Notes under the pieces: model-generated | The model's database searches: none | The model's input: only the letters and a program-made list of their open reading frames with translations | What the model was told of the DNA's origin: nothing | Shown: in pieces, positions 14,273 through 23,467 of the stretch | How positions within the stretch are numbered: position 1 is the stretch's first letter | Layout of the letters: each line of letters opens with the position of its first letter | DNA from: JAWLHJ01 sp039587535 | Lineage (GTDB): Bacteria > Gemmatimonadota > Gemmatimonadetes > Longimicrobiales > Gaopeijiaceae | Reading direction: 5' to 3' | DNA: 29,738 nucleotides | Assembly: GCA_039587535.1 (NCBI GenBank) | Contig: JBDHIF010000029.1 | Span: 1-29,738 of the forward strand | Made by a program: the position numbers and the translations under genes

Positions 14273-14965
14273 CTACTCGGTGGTACCCTGTGCGTCGACG
14301 TCGGTGGCCTGCGCCGGAGCGCTGCCCTGGTGGTCGATCACCAGAACGACCCGACGGTTCTGCCATCCGTTCAGACCGGGTCCGGTCTCGCTCGGCTGGA
14401 TAAGCCGTGAGGAGTCCTCACCATAGCTCACGGCGCGCAGGCGCTGGTCGCTGATGGAGCCGCTCTGGACGAGGTACTGGCGGACCGCGTCAGCACGGCG
14501 CTGCCCGAGAATTTGGTTGTACTCGGCGGGTCCTGCCGGGTCCGTGAAGCCTTCGACGGTGATGAGGGCCTCCGGGTAGTACTGCTGGACCACCGTGGCG
14601 AACCGGTCGAGCACCGGCTGCGCGTCAGACGACAGCTCCGACTCGTCGAACCCGAAGTAGACCGGGACGTCGAACCGGAGCTGATCCTCGAGGCGCTGTA
14701 CGGTGACCTCGAACTCCTGCTCCATCTCCTGCAGGTCCGACTCGAGCTGCGCCACGCGCTGCTCCACCGAGTTGATCCGGCTGCCGAGCTGCTGGGAGAC
14801 GGCCTCATCCCCGGCCTGCATCTCGCCCATCATCTCGGCGCGGAGTGCGGCGAGACCGGTGTCCATCTCTTCCGGGCTAACTGTCGAGCATGCGCTCGTC
14901 GCTCCGATCAGGCCGAGGCCGGCCAGAATCGCGAACCGGGAGGGGGTCCAATGGGGGGTTCTCAT
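14273..14965 (-). CDS. OmpA/Pal-family peptidoglycan-associated lipoprotein
   Basis: Envelope protein of 230 residues. A signal peptide ends in ATSAC, a permissive lipobox with Cys26, so outer-membrane lipid anchoring is likely. Residues 30-96 are a heptad-rich coiled coil (repeated Glu/Gln/Leu, for example INSVEQRVAQLESDLQEMEQ). Residues 98-212 are the OmpA C-terminal domain: PVYFGFDESEL, VEGFTDPAGPAEYNQILGQRR with Asp142 and Arg157 at the spacing that binds meso-diaminopimelate in OmpA, and GWQNRRVVLVI. The likely role is tethering outer membrane and cell wall. AAGGAAG (14972-14978) sits 6 bases before the ATG, supporting the start. A TATAAA at 15035-15040 on this strand is a candidate -10 box. 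Confidence 0.92.
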   Translation of the reverse strand: MRTPHWTPSRFAILAGLGLIGATSACSTVSPEEMDTGLAALRAEMMGEMQAGDEAVSQQLGSRINSVEQRVAQLESDLQEMEQEFEVTVQRLEDQLRFDVPVYFGFDESELSSDAQPVLDRFATVVQQYYPEALITVEGFTDPAGPAEYNQILGQRRADAVRQYLVQSGSISDQRLRAVSYGEDSSRLIQPSETGPGLNGWQNRRVVLVIDHQGSAPAQATDVDAQGTTE

Positions 14966-15108
14966 ACTTCACTTCCTTCTCTGGGATTAACGGGATCCTG
15001 GGCGGCCGGGGTTTTGCTTCCCGACTCCTGCTTTTTTATAGATGCAGGAAGAGTGCCAACCGAACGCGGATCCACCCCACCCGACCGACTCGCGCACCCG
15101 CTTTCCGG

Positions 15109-17229
15109 TCAGACTGTCGCCAGTTTCCGGGCCTCGACAGGCTCGAAATCCTGTCCCGGTCTCCAGCTGGTCACGTACCCCACCACGGCGCTCGCCGCGA
15201 CCGAGTACGGCGACCCCAGGTAGAGCTGCCCCGGTCCGGACCGGCCCGGGAAATTGCGGTTCTGCGAAGAGATCGAGACATCGTCGGGTGAAGAGGTCAC
15301 ACCGGGTCCGGCCGCGATGCAGGCTCCGCAGCCCGGCTCGATGAACTCGGCACCCATGCGCTCGAACAGGTCCAGGTACCCCTTCTCCCGGCAATACTCG
15401 CGGACCTCGATGGACCCGCACTGGATGAAGAGCTTCACGTCCGGGTGGACCTGACGCCCCTGATCGGCCGCCTCGGCCAGGACACGTGCGTACATGTCCA
15501 TATCCTCCTTCTTCCCCGCCGTGCATGACCCCGCGTACGCGATGTCGATCCGGATCCGGTCGTCCTCGAGCTCGTCCAGGAAGACCCCGTTGCCGGGGTC
15601 GTTCGGGAGGGCGGCCATGGGCCGGATCTTGGACGCATCGATCTCGATGACCTTCACGTACTCGGCGTCGGGGTCGCTCTGCATTCCCTGGACGAGCTCC
15701 TCGGCACGGGCGCGGTCCATCCCGCGCTCGTTCACCATGAACTCCACCGACTTCTCGTCCGCGGCGATGACACCGGTGAAGGCGCCCACCTCGGCGGCCA
15801 TGTTCGCCATCGTGGCCCGCTCGTCCACGGAGAGGGCTTCCACGGCCGGGCCAGCGTACTCGATGATCTGTCCGATGGCGTGGCCATCCTTGATGTACGG
15901 GTGGCGAAGGATCTCAAGCATGTAATCCTTGGCCGTGACGTTGTCTGCGGGCTCGCCGGAGATGACGACCTTGAAGGAATGCGGGACGCGGACCCGCACG
16001 TCCTTCGTGATCCACGAGTTGAAGATGGCGGTGGTGCCCACGCCGAACGCAACGGCGCCGATGGCTCCCGCATGCGGGGTATGGGAGTCCGTCCCGATGA
16101 TGAGCATGCCCGGCTCGGCGTACTCCTCCAGGATCTTTGAGTGGCAGATGGCCTGTGAGCCGAGCTGGTGGCCCATCTGCTCGCCGTACAGCTTGATGCC
16201 CTGCTTCTCGGAGAAGGTCCGCTGCTTGACCTCCAGCTCGTTGGCGACGTCGAGAAGGCCGTCTTCGATCCGCTCCTGGCTCATCACCTTGGAAAGGAAG
16301 GTGAGGTGGTCCCGGAAGAAGAGGATGGAATCCTTGTCCACCACCTTGGCGTCTTCGCCCACCTTCTCCTCGAAGAAGATCGATGCCATGGGCGTGACGT
16401 ATTCGTGGCTGAACCGGATGTCCGTACGGAAGAAGCCGGCATCGCCCGGCTTCACCCACGGCACGCCCGTCGCTCCAGTGGAAGCGTCGGTCACCAGATG
16501 CCGCGCGAAAATCTTCTCCGCCAACGTCATGGCCCGGGTTTCGGATGAGCCGGGCTCCAGGGCGGACGTGACCGGGATCGTCACCTTGCCTTGAAGGCGT
16601 GCCACGTTGAACTCGAAGAGCCCGCCGTACTCGATAATCTGGCGGGTGATCTCGTCCTTGCCACGGGTGAACTCCTCGAGCTGGATCTCTTCACCGCGCT
16701 CGATGCGGTCGATGATGGAGAAGTCCGTGGTCGTCAGCACACCGAGGTTCTGGCAGTTTTCGTTGTAGATCCGCTCGATGCTCTCGGCCACCACGACCTG
16801 GATACCCGCATGCAGCTCGGCGTATGGGCTGGCTTCGCGGCTGCTCCCCTTCCCGCGGCGCTTTCCCGCCACGGAGCAAACGAATCCTCCGTTCCGAACG
16901 GCGTTCCTCTTCACCGGGTAGTCGGTCTCACCGGTGGTCTGATTCGTCGTGCGGAACCCCAGATACGGGAAGTCCCCGAGGGTCTCGTCATAGAAGAAGC
17001 AGATGTAGGCCGGCGTGATCTCGTCCGTGGAGATCTGGTCGCGGAGCCGCTCCTTCAAGTCGTCGGTGAGCTCGACGTCTTTGCCTTCGTAGAGCTGGGC
17101 TTCGACGAGCTCGGTGTCGTCTAGGAGGTAGAGGATGCGTCCGTCGAAGCGGAGCGTGGTGGGCCGCTTCTCGATGGCTCGTTCGAGGAGATCCTTGATC
17201 ATCTGTCGCCTACGCTGCTGGGTGCTCAA
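15109..17229 (-). CDS. Aconitase-family hydro-lyase with N-terminal swivel domain (LeuD-LeuC order)
   Basis: [4Fe-4S] dehydratase of 706 residues in an unusual domain order. Residues 60-205 form the swivel domain normally found at the C-terminus of AcnA or as LeuD, including a DQISTDEITPA segment and GKGSSREASPYAE (Ser129-Arg131). After a linker, residues 234-244 read MTLAEKIFARH, exactly how a free LeuC begins. The catalytic part has GTDSHTPHAG, GVGTTA, and cluster cysteines Cys569, Cys634 and Cys637 (CGAC). SQNRNFPGRSG supplies substrate-binding arginines. Aconitate hydratase in the TCA cycle is most likely; isopropylmalate or homoaconitate dehydratase cannot be excluded. The start is TTG 17229, with ATG 17202 as alternative; neither has a strong ribosome binding site. 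Confidence 0.88.
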   Translation of the reverse strand: MSTQQRRRQMIKDLLERAIEKRPTTLRFDGRILYLLDDTELVEAQLYEGKDVELTDDLKERLRDQISTDEITPAYICFFYDETLGDFPYLGFRTTNQTTGETDYPVKRNAVRNGGFVCSVAGKRRGKGSSREASPYAELHAGIQVVVAESIERIYNENCQNLGVLTTTDFSIIDRIERGEEIQLEEFTRGKDEITRQIIEYGGLFEFNVARLQGKVTIPVTSALEPGSSETRAMTLAEKIFARHLVTDASTGATGVPWVKPGDAGFFRTDIRFSHEYVTPMASIFFEEKVGEDAKVVDKDSILFFRDHLTFLSKVMSQERIEDGLLDVANELEVKQRTFSEKQGIKLYGEQMGHQLGSQAICHSKILEEYAEPGMLIIGTDSHTPHAGAIGAVAFGVGTTAIFNSWITKDVRVRVPHSFKVVISGEPADNVTAKDYMLEILRHPYIKDGHAIGQIIEYAGPAVEALSVDERATMANMAAEVGAFTGVIAADEKSVEFMVNERGMDRARAEELVQGMQSDPDAEYVKVIEIDASKIRPMAALPNDPGNGVFLDELEDDRIRIDIAYAGSCTAGKKEDMDMYARVLAEAADQGRQVHPDVKLFIQCGSIEVREYCREKGYLDLFERMGAEFIEPGCGACIAAGPGVTSSPDDVSISSQNRNFPGRSGPGQLYLGSPYSVAASAVVGYVTSWRPGQDFEPVEARKLATV

Positions 17230-17303
17230 AGGAAGGGTAATCTAAACCGACAAAAGGTGTTCGTCGCGTCCGACCGACCGATGCGGGTTCCGAGGCGGCG
17301 GCC

Positions 17304-18692
17304 TCAGCTGAAGTCCACCGAGAAGAACGCTACCGCGACGATGATGGCGGCCACGGCGGCCGGTGCCACGAAGCGAATGAAGAAGTGCCAGGTCCCGAAG
17401 TGGAACCACCCGGGCTCCGTCCCGTCCACGAGCTCGCCCATCGTTTGCTCGCGTGTCATGAACCATCCCGCGGCCAGCGCGATGGCGAAGCCGCCGGTGG
17501 GGAGCATCCAGTTGGAGACGAAGTGGTCGGCGGTGGAGAACCAACCTGGCTTTCCATCAAACACTTCGAAGCTCGATAGCCCGGGCGCGGCGCCGAACGA
17601 GAGGCTGGCGAGAATGCTGAAACCGAACACCACGACGCCGCAGGCGATGGTCGCCTTGGGGCGCTGCCAGCCGTGCTGGTCGATGACGTAGCTGGCCACA
17701 ACCTCGAGGAGCGAGACGGTGGATGTGAGCGCCGCCAGAGCCACCAGCACATAGAAGAGGGGGCCGAGCAGAGTGCCGAATGGCACCTCCGTGTAGAACA
17801 GCTGCGGAAGAGAGATGAAAAGCATCCCGACGGTGGATCCGCTGACCTGATCCGCCATCCCGGCCACGCTGAAGATGACCGAGAACATGATGATGGTGGC
17901 CACCATGGCGATGACGGTGTCCAGTGCCACGATCAACGCGCCCGCCTTCACAATCGACTGGCTGCGATCCAGGTAGGAACCGTAGGTGATCATCGCCCCC
18001 ATCCCGAGGGACAGCGTAAAGAACGAGTGGCCGACGGCCTCCAGGAGCCCGGCCGGCTCCAGCTCGCGGAAGTGGGGAACGAAGATGAACGAGAGTGCCT
18101 CGGCGGCTCCGTCCATGCGGAGCGCGCTCGCCAGCAGGAGGAGGAGGATGCCCCCCAGAATGGGAAGGAGGGTCCGCGCGATACGTTCGATGCCGCCCTG
18201 CACACCGAAATACACGACCCCCACGGTGGCAGTCATGAAGGCACCGGAAAGAGCGAGCTGGAGTTCGCCGTTCGCGACCTGTGCGTTGAACAGCTCGCCC
18301 ATGCCGAGCTCCGTGGGAAATCCCCCCAGAGTCCACTGAACCGACTGAGAGAAATAGAAGAGTGACCACCCGGCGATGATCACGTAGTAGCTGAGGAGGA
18401 TGAGTCCGCAGAGCACGCCCCAGCCCCCGACGAGGCCCCACAAGGGACCCACCGCGGCCCTGAGGGCGCCGACCGGGCTCTTTTGAGTCTTACGCCCGAT
18501 GAGGAGCTCGGCCATCATGATGGGAAGGCCCACGGCGGCGATGCACAGCAGGTACACCACGACGAAGGCCCCGCCGTTGTTCTCCCATGTGATGAACGGG
18601 AATTTCCACAGATTCCCCAGCCCCACGGCGCTGCCGGTGGCGGCGAGAACGAAGCCGATGCTCGAACTCCAGCGGCCGCGCCGGTCGTCCAT
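17304..18692 (-). CDS. Sodium-dependent transporter, NSS/SNF family
   Basis: Sodium:neurotransmitter-symporter family (LeuT fold) protein of 462 residues, probably importing an amino acid or related small amine with Na+. Helix 1 carries the unwound GSAVGLGNLWKFPF (residues 20-33), and WENNGGAFVVVYLL follows in helix 2. Later spans include FFTLSLGMGAMITYGSYL, the helix 6 region with glycine-rich unwinding, and TSTVSLLEVVASYVID in helix 8. Twelve spans are likely. The ATG at 18692 is supported by GAGGAA immediately upstream on this strand (18696-18701) and by the canonical RGRWSSSIGFVLA beginning; the frame is open a little further up. It is divergent from the BMP lipoprotein gene. Confidence 0.93.
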   Translation of the reverse strand: MDDRRGRWSSSIGFVLAATGSAVGLGNLWKFPFITWENNGGAFVVVYLLCIAAVGLPIMMAELLIGRKTQKSPVGALRAAVGPLWGLVGGWGVLCGLILLSYYVIIAGWSLFYFSQSVQWTLGGFPTELGMGELFNAQVANGELQLALSGAFMTATVGVVYFGVQGGIERIARTLLPILGGILLLLLASALRMDGAAEALSFIFVPHFRELEPAGLLEAVGHSFFTLSLGMGAMITYGSYLDRSQSIVKAGALIVALDTVIAMVATIIMFSVIFSVAGMADQVSGSTVGMLFISLPQLFYTEVPFGTLLGPLFYVLVALAALTSTVSLLEVVASYVIDQHGWQRPKATIACGVVVFGFSILASLSFGAAPGLSSFEVFDGKPGWFSTADHFVSNWMLPTGGFAIALAAGWFMTREQTMGELVDGTEPGWFHFGTWHFFIRFVAPAAVAAIIVAVAFFSVDFS

Positions 18693-18744
18693 CTCTTCCT
18701 CACTCCCATCCGGGTCCGTTGAGCAACAGGGCAAGATATGCGAT

Positions 18745-18760
18745 GTGCGTTGATGCGCAC
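18745..18760. promoter_or_regulatory. Inverted repeat in the NSS/BMP divergent promoter region
   Basis: GTGCG-TTGATG-CGCAC lies midway in the 132-base gap between two divergently transcribed transporter genes, a natural place for a shared operator. A weak plus-strand promoter (TTGATG at 18750-18755, TAGACT at 18775-18780, 19-base spacer) overlaps it. Function is inferred from position only. Confidence 0.3.
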
Positions 18761-18824
18761 CAACTGCGAGATGTTAGACTAATCCTCCATACGCGATGAC
18801 CCTCGCAAGACCGACGGCACGTAC

Positions 18825-19847
18825 ATGCTTAGAGTCATTCCTATCTCTGTCATCACGCTCGGAATGTTGGCGTGCGCAGGTGGGGAAGACGGCGAGGCCC
18901 CGGACGCGGGGACCTTCCAGGCCGCTCTCCTCACGTCGGGCCCTGTGAGCGACGCAGGATGGTACGCCGGTGGGTATGAGGGGCTCATGATGGTCCGGGA
19001 CTCCCTCGGAGCGTCGGTGAGCCATCAGCAGACGCGCACGCCCGCCGAGTTCGACGAAGCCTTCCTCGCATACTCGTCCTCGGGCTACGACCTGATCTTC
19101 GCCCACGGGTTCGAGTACCAGGACGCCGCGCTCCGTGCGGGCGACGAGTTTCCCGAGACCACGATCGTGGTCTCCGGTGGCGGCCGCATCACCGACAACG
19201 TCGTCCCGCTCATCTTTCGGCTGGAGCAGGGAAGCTATCTAGCGGGAATGATGGCCGCGGGCATGAGCGGATCCGGGGTCGTCGGAATGGTGGGGGGCGT
19301 GGAGATCCCACCCGTTCAGGGGACTTTTCGCGCCTTCGAGGCCGGAGCGCGGGCCGTGAACCCCGACGTCGAGGTCCTGGAGACTTACATCGGCAACTGG
19401 GACGACGTGGGGGCGGCCAAGGAGGCCGCCGTGGCGCAGCTCGGAAGGGGTGCCGACGTTCTCATCCACAATGTGGACGCCGCTTCCTTCGGTGTCTTCC
19501 AGGCGGTGAGAGAATCGGTGGCGGAGGGACGCCTGGCCTGGGCCGTGGGGATGAACCGTGATCAGAACGAAGTGGCGCCAGAGATCACGTTGGGGAGTGC
19601 CGTCATCCGGATCCCTGAGGCTTTCCTGGCGACCGCCCGCCGTTGGCAGGCCGGCGAGATCGGTGGGCAGGCCATCTACACTGGTGCCGAGCAGCAGATC
19701 GTCGATTTCGTGCCGAACCCTCAGGTGCTCGATCGGATTCCCGTCGAGCTCCTGGCGTCTATCGACCGGGCCCGGGAGCAGATCGCCAACGGTGAGCTGG
19801 ACGTGCCGCGGGTTCCGTTCGTCGAGGGGGAGCCGGACGAGCGGTGA
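18825..19847 (+). CDS. BMP-family substrate-binding lipoprotein of a nucleoside-type ABC importer
   Basis: Periplasmic, lipid-anchored binding protein of 340 residues. The signal peptide ends LGMLAC, a clean lipobox with Cys17. Family features: SGPVSDAGWYAGGYEGL at the start of the first lobe, GYDLIFAHGFEYQDAA, GVVGMVGG, IGNWDDVGAAKEAAVAQLGRGADVLIHNVD, and VGMNRDQNEVAPE. These match the BMP/PnrA/Med group, whose characterised members bind purine nucleosides or related ligands. It is the first gene of a complete importer: its TGA overlaps the GTG of the ATPase gene as GTGA. The ligand is inferred from the family only. Confidence 0.93.
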   Translation: MLRVIPISVITLGMLACAGGEDGEAPDAGTFQAALLTSGPVSDAGWYAGGYEGLMMVRDSLGASVSHQQTRTPAEFDEAFLAYSSSGYDLIFAHGFEYQDAALRAGDEFPETTIVVSGGGRITDNVVPLIFRLEQGSYLAGMMAAGMSGSGVVGMVGGVEIPPVQGTFRAFEAGARAVNPDVEVLETYIGNWDDVGAAKEAAVAQLGRGADVLIHNVDAASFGVFQAVRESVAEGRLAWAVGMNRDQNEVAPEITLGSAVIRIPEAFLATARRWQAGEIGGQAIYTGAEQQIVDFVPNPQVLDRIPVELLASIDRAREQIANGELDVPRVPFVEGEPDER

Positions 19848-21313
19848 CCCCTCCCCGGGTGCGCATGTCGGGGATTGTGCGGCGCTTCGGTGCGGTGAAG
19901 GCACTGGACGGCGCGGCCCTGACGCTCGAGGCGGGTGAGATCCACGGAGTCCTGGGAGAGAACGGCGCGGGGAAGACCACCCTGCTAAACATTCTCGCCG
20001 GTTTGCTGTCCCAGGATTCGGGGACGCTCGAGATCGATGGCGGGGAGGTCGTTCTTTCCAACCCGCGGGACGCATGGCGCCGCGGGATCGGGATGGTCCA
20101 TCAGCACTTCAAGCTGGTCGGAGCCCTCACGGTCCTGGAGAATCTGTCTCTCGGTTTGCGGGTCGAGGGGGGTGGGTTCGGCCTGCCCTACGCGCGGGTG
20201 CGGCGCCGGGTGGCCGACCTCGAGGACCGGACAGGACTGCACGTTCCTCTCGACCGGGCCGTGTCCGATCTGAGCGTAGGCGAGCGACAGCGCGTGGAGA
20301 TCCTCAAGGCGTTGCTCCGCGACCCTCGCGTTCTCGTGCTCGACGAGCCCACCGCGGTGCTGACTCCTGGAGAAGTCGCTTCGCTCTTCGACCTCCTGCG
20401 TACCCTGGCGGCGGACGGAACGGCCGTGGCCCTGGTGGCACACAAGCTGGATGAGGTGCTGGCGGTGGCTCATCGGGTCACGGTTTTGCGAGACGGGAGG
20501 ACGGTGTTCGGGGGCACCGTGGGGGAGGTGGAGCCCGAACAGCTGGTCCGCGCCATGGTGGGCGAGAGCCCGACCCGGACCGAGCCGGGGGTGCGGGGCA
20601 GGGTCCAGGGAGAAGTCGTCGCGGCGCTGCGGAAAGTGGGCCTTCAGCATGGACCGGGCTGGAGACTCAGTGAGATCTCCATGGAGGTGGAACGGGGTCG
20701 GATCGTTGGGATCGCCGGCGTGGAGGGCAACGGGCAGCGTGAGTTGGCGCTGCTTCTCGCGGGTCGTGCGAAACCCGATCAAGGTGAGGCCGTGGTTCCC
20801 GCCAGAACCGGGTTCATCCCTCAGGATCGTACGCACGAGGGATTGATCGCTGACTTCGATCTCGTCGAGAACATGGGGCTCGCGTTCCACAGTGGCCGTG
20901 GGCTCATGCCATGGTCGTCCATCCGCGTCCGGGCTGAGGAGTTGCGCCGCGACTATGCCGTACGTGCCCCGACCGTCCGAACCCGTGCGGGAGCGCTCTC
21001 CGGAGGAAACCAGCAGCGACTCGTGGTTGGACGAGAGCTCGCCGTGGCTCGCGACCTCCTGGTGGCCGAGAATCCGACGCGAGGTCTGGACATCGCGGCC
21101 ACGCGCTTCGTACGAGATCGACTGGTAGATCTCGTTGCCGCCGGCCGGGGCGTGGAGCCCCCGGGTGTCGTACTGATCTCCGGAGATCTGGACGAGCTGT
21201 TGGAGGTCGCGGACCGCATCCTGGTCATGGTCAGAGGGCGGCTGATACCCGTTCCCGACCACGCTCGCACTCGAGACGGGATCGGCGCGCTCATGCTCGC
21301 GGGGGGATCTTGA
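19844..21313 (+). CDS. ABC transporter ATPase with two nucleotide-binding domains (BMP importer)
   Basis: Duplicated ATPase of 489 residues, like the RbsA/YufO (NupO) proteins that energise carbohydrate- and nucleoside-type importers. Domain 1 (residues 5-235) has Walker A GENGAGKTT, Q-loop VHQHFK, signature LSVGERQR and Walker B VLVLDEPTAVLTP. Domain 2 (about 255-480) has a degenerate Walker A (GVEGNGQRE, no P-loop lysine), signature LSGGNQQR and a Walker B variant LLVAENPTRGLD, where Glu-Asn replaces Asp-Glu. That asymmetry is normal in this family, so only one fully canonical ATP site is expected. The GTG at 19844 overlaps the preceding stop, and the end overlaps the next gene as TTGA. Confidence 0.95.
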   Translation: MTPPRVRMSGIVRRFGAVKALDGAALTLEAGEIHGVLGENGAGKTTLLNILAGLLSQDSGTLEIDGGEVVLSNPRDAWRRGIGMVHQHFKLVGALTVLENLSLGLRVEGGGFGLPYARVRRRVADLEDRTGLHVPLDRAVSDLSVGERQRVEILKALLRDPRVLVLDEPTAVLTPGEVASLFDLLRTLAADGTAVALVAHKLDEVLAVAHRVTVLRDGRTVFGGTVGEVEPEQLVRAMVGESPTRTEPGVRGRVQGEVVAALRKVGLQHGPGWRLSEISMEVERGRIVGIAGVEGNGQRELALLLAGRAKPDQGEAVVPARTGFIPQDRTHEGLIADFDLVENMGLAFHSGRGLMPWSSIRVRAEELRRDYAVRAPTVRTRAGALSGGNQQRLVVGRELAVARDLLVAENPTRGLDIAATRFVRDRLVDLVAAGRGVEPPGVVLISGDLDELLEVADRILVMVRGRLIPVPDHARTRDGIGALMLAGGS

Positions 21314-22446
21314 GCGAGGGCCTCGTCCCGCAGCGAGTCCGCGGGCCGCTCTTCGTGGCCGGAGGCGCCGTCTTGGCCACGGTGCTCGTCGCAGGCTTGG
21401 CGCTCCTATTGGGCGGCTTCGACCCCGGGCAAGCCGCAGCCGCCATGGTGCGCGGCACGGTGGGGAGCCCGTCGGCGCTGCTCTCCGTAACCCTGGTGCG
21501 GGCGGTGCCGCTCATCCTCTCGGGGCTGGCGGTCGCCATCGCGTTCCGGGCGGGGGTGTGGAATATCGGTGCCGAGGGACAGCTGTACGCCGGAGCCATG
21601 GCCGGCGTCTGGGTAGGGCTGAGTGCGGGCGGGCTTCCGGCCCTGCTCGCTCTCCCGGCAGCCCTGATCGCCTCCTGTGTCGCCGGTGCGGTATGGGCGT
21701 TGATCCCGGCGCTCATGCGTACGCGTCTCGGCGTGGGAGAGGTCATCACCACCATCCTGATGAATTTCGTGGCCATCCATCTGGCCTCCTATCTGGTGCG
21801 CGGCCCGCTCCAGGAGTCCCGGGGGGTCTTTCCTCAGACGGATGCCATCGCTGAGGCAGCACGCCTCGGCGTGCTGGTGCCAGGGACCCGCCTCCACTGG
21901 GGCTTCGCTCTGGCCGTTCTGGTCGCGCTGGGGGCCAGCTTGTTTCTCTCTCGCACGAGAGCGGGCTTTCGGCTTCGGGCCGTGGGTGCGTCCCCTTCTG
22001 CTGCGCAAGTGGCCGGGGGGATCGACGCCCGTAGGGTCTGGACCGGCGCATTCCTGTCCTCGGGAGCGGTGGCGGGCCTGGCGGGTGGTGTCGAGGTGGC
22101 CGGGGTCACCTATGCGCTCTACGAAGGTCTATCGCCGGGGTGGGGCTACACGGCCATCGCGGTCGCGCTCCTGGCGGGACTCAGCCCGTTGGCGGTGTTG
22201 GTCACGGGCGCTCTGTTCGGTGCCCTCGAAGGAGGCGCCAGCGCCATGCAGCGCGAGGCCGGCGTGCCCTCGGCGTGGGTGAGCTTCGTCCAGGCTCTCG
22301 TCATCCTGTCCGTCCTGGCGCTGGACCGCTTGCGCAGGACCGGCACGACGCTCGCACTCGGTCGAAGCGGCGGCGACGTGGCCGAGGCTTCCGCGGAGGA
22401 TGATGGCTCGGGCGGAGAAATCGGGGAGAGGAGCGGCGGCGCATGA
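21310..22446 (+). CDS. ABC transporter permease, BMP importer (YufP-like)
   Basis: Membrane component of 378 residues of the BPD_transp_2 family (RbsC/LivH fold), with about nine to ten spans. Characteristic segments: PLILSGLAVAIAFRAGVWNIGAEGQLYAGA, GVGEVITTILMNFVAIHLASYLVRGPLQ, and GASPSAAQVAGGID, the coupling region that docks on the ATPase. GWGYTAIAVALLAGLSPLAVLVTGALFGAL follows. The tail after residue 345 is acidic and probably cytoplasmic. The start codon is TTG at 21310, overlapping the ATPase stop; the family N-terminus fits, and no better ATG precedes the first span. It forms a heterodimer with the next gene product. Confidence 0.92.
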   Translation: MSEGLVPQRVRGPLFVAGGAVLATVLVAGLALLLGGFDPGQAAAAMVRGTVGSPSALLSVTLVRAVPLILSGLAVAIAFRAGVWNIGAEGQLYAGAMAGVWVGLSAGGLPALLALPAALIASCVAGAVWALIPALMRTRLGVGEVITTILMNFVAIHLASYLVRGPLQESRGVFPQTDAIAEAARLGVLVPGTRLHWGFALAVLVALGASLFLSRTRAGFRLRAVGASPSAAQVAGGIDARRVWTGAFLSSGAVAGLAGGVEVAGVTYALYEGLSPGWGYTAIAVALLAGLSPLAVLVTGALFGALEGGASAMQREAGVPSAWVSFVQALVILSVLALDRLRRTGTTLALGRSGGDVAEASAEDDGSGGEIGERSGGA

Positions 22447-23372
22447 CCCTTGCGGATCTGACGCTATTTCTGGAAGCCTCCGTGCGCCTTGGCGTACCGC
22501 TGGCTCTGGCCGCCATGGGAGAGGCCGTCGCCGAGCGCAGCGGCGTCATCAACATCGGGGTGGAAGGGTCCATCATCTCGGGGGCGCTGGCTGGTGCGAT
22601 GGGGGCGCTCTGGTTGGGTGGCGCGCTCCCGGCGGTTCTGGTCGGTGCTTTGGGAGGTGCCCTCGTGGCCGGGATCTTCGCCGCTTTTGCCGTGGGCCTC
22701 GGGACGGACCAGATCATCACGGGAACGGCGGTCACTCTGGGCGGGCTGGGTCTGACTGGAGCCATCTACCAGGCCCGGTTCGGTGCCACCGGCACGGCGT
22801 TGACCCTACCCACCCTCGCTTCGGTGCCCGTGCCGGGCCTCTCGGGTCTGCCGGTCGTGGGGACCGCGTTGTTCGATCAGGCACCCACCGCCTATGTCGC
22901 CTACGCCCTTGCTCCCGCCCTATGGTATTTCCTCTTCAAGACGGAGTGGGGTCTGGAGCTGAGGGCGACCGGCGAGGACCCCGAGGCCGCATCCGCGGCG
23001 GGCGTGCGTGTCCGGTGGATGCGGTTCTGGGCCACCGTGTTCGGCGGAGCACTGGCAGGTGTCGCCGGAGCCCATCTGGCGCTGGCCCACGCGGGTACGT
23101 TCGCTGAGAACATGAGTGCCGGACGGGGCTTCATCGCCATCGCGGTCGTCGTGCTGGGCCGGTGGAACCCGCCGCTGGTCCTCGCGGCAGCACTTCTCTT
23201 CGGCGCGGCGTCGGCGCTCCAGTTTCTCATGCAGGCGCTGGGGTTGGACCTGCCCTATCAGCTATTTCTGGCCTTCCCGTACCTTCTGACCCTGGCGGCG
23301 CTGGCGGGCTGGGTCGGGAGGGCCCGCGCTCCGTCCTCCCTGGCCATGCCCTGGCCCAAGGACGAATCTTGA
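22443..23372 (+). CDS. ABC transporter permease, BMP importer (YufQ-like)
   Basis: Second membrane component, 309 residues, with about eight to nine spans. It begins with the family pattern SVRLGVPLALAAMGEAVAERSGVINIGVEGSI. Further landmarks are GTDQIITGTAVTLGGLGLTGAIYQARFG, the coupling helix RATGEDPEAASAAGVRVRW, and AGRGFIAIAVVVLGRWNPP near the C-terminus. The ATG at 22443 overlaps the stop of the first permease (ATGA), so all four importer genes are coupled head to tail and the transporter is complete: binding protein, double ATPase, two permeases. Confidence 0.93.
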   Translation: MTLADLTLFLEASVRLGVPLALAAMGEAVAERSGVINIGVEGSIISGALAGAMGALWLGGALPAVLVGALGGALVAGIFAAFAVGLGTDQIITGTAVTLGGLGLTGAIYQARFGATGTALTLPTLASVPVPGLSGLPVVGTALFDQAPTAYVAYALAPALWYFLFKTEWGLELRATGEDPEAASAAGVRVRWMRFWATVFGGALAGVAGAHLALAHAGTFAENMSAGRGFIAIAVVVLGRWNPPLVLAAALLFGAASALQFLMQALGLDLPYQLFLAFPYLLTLAALAGWVGRARAPSSLAMPWPKDES

Positions 23373-23467
23373 GCGTCGCCGGATGCCGAGAAGGAGGACC
23401 GTCTGTCCGTCTCGTGGGACGGCGAGCCAACCCGATGGGAACCCCGATGAGAGGAAGGACGAGTTCG

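Noticed and set aside
14172..14366. N-terminal extension of FluC from the upstream open frame
   Set aside because: The extension overlaps the terminator hairpin and the 3' end of the OmpA-family gene, is Arg/Pro-rich and precedes the normal FluC start.
23162..23467. Longer N-terminus for the PIG-L protein
   Set aside because: The upstream in-frame sequence overlaps the permease gene and looks like its shadow. The ATG at 23468 has a good ribosome binding site and starts a signal peptide.
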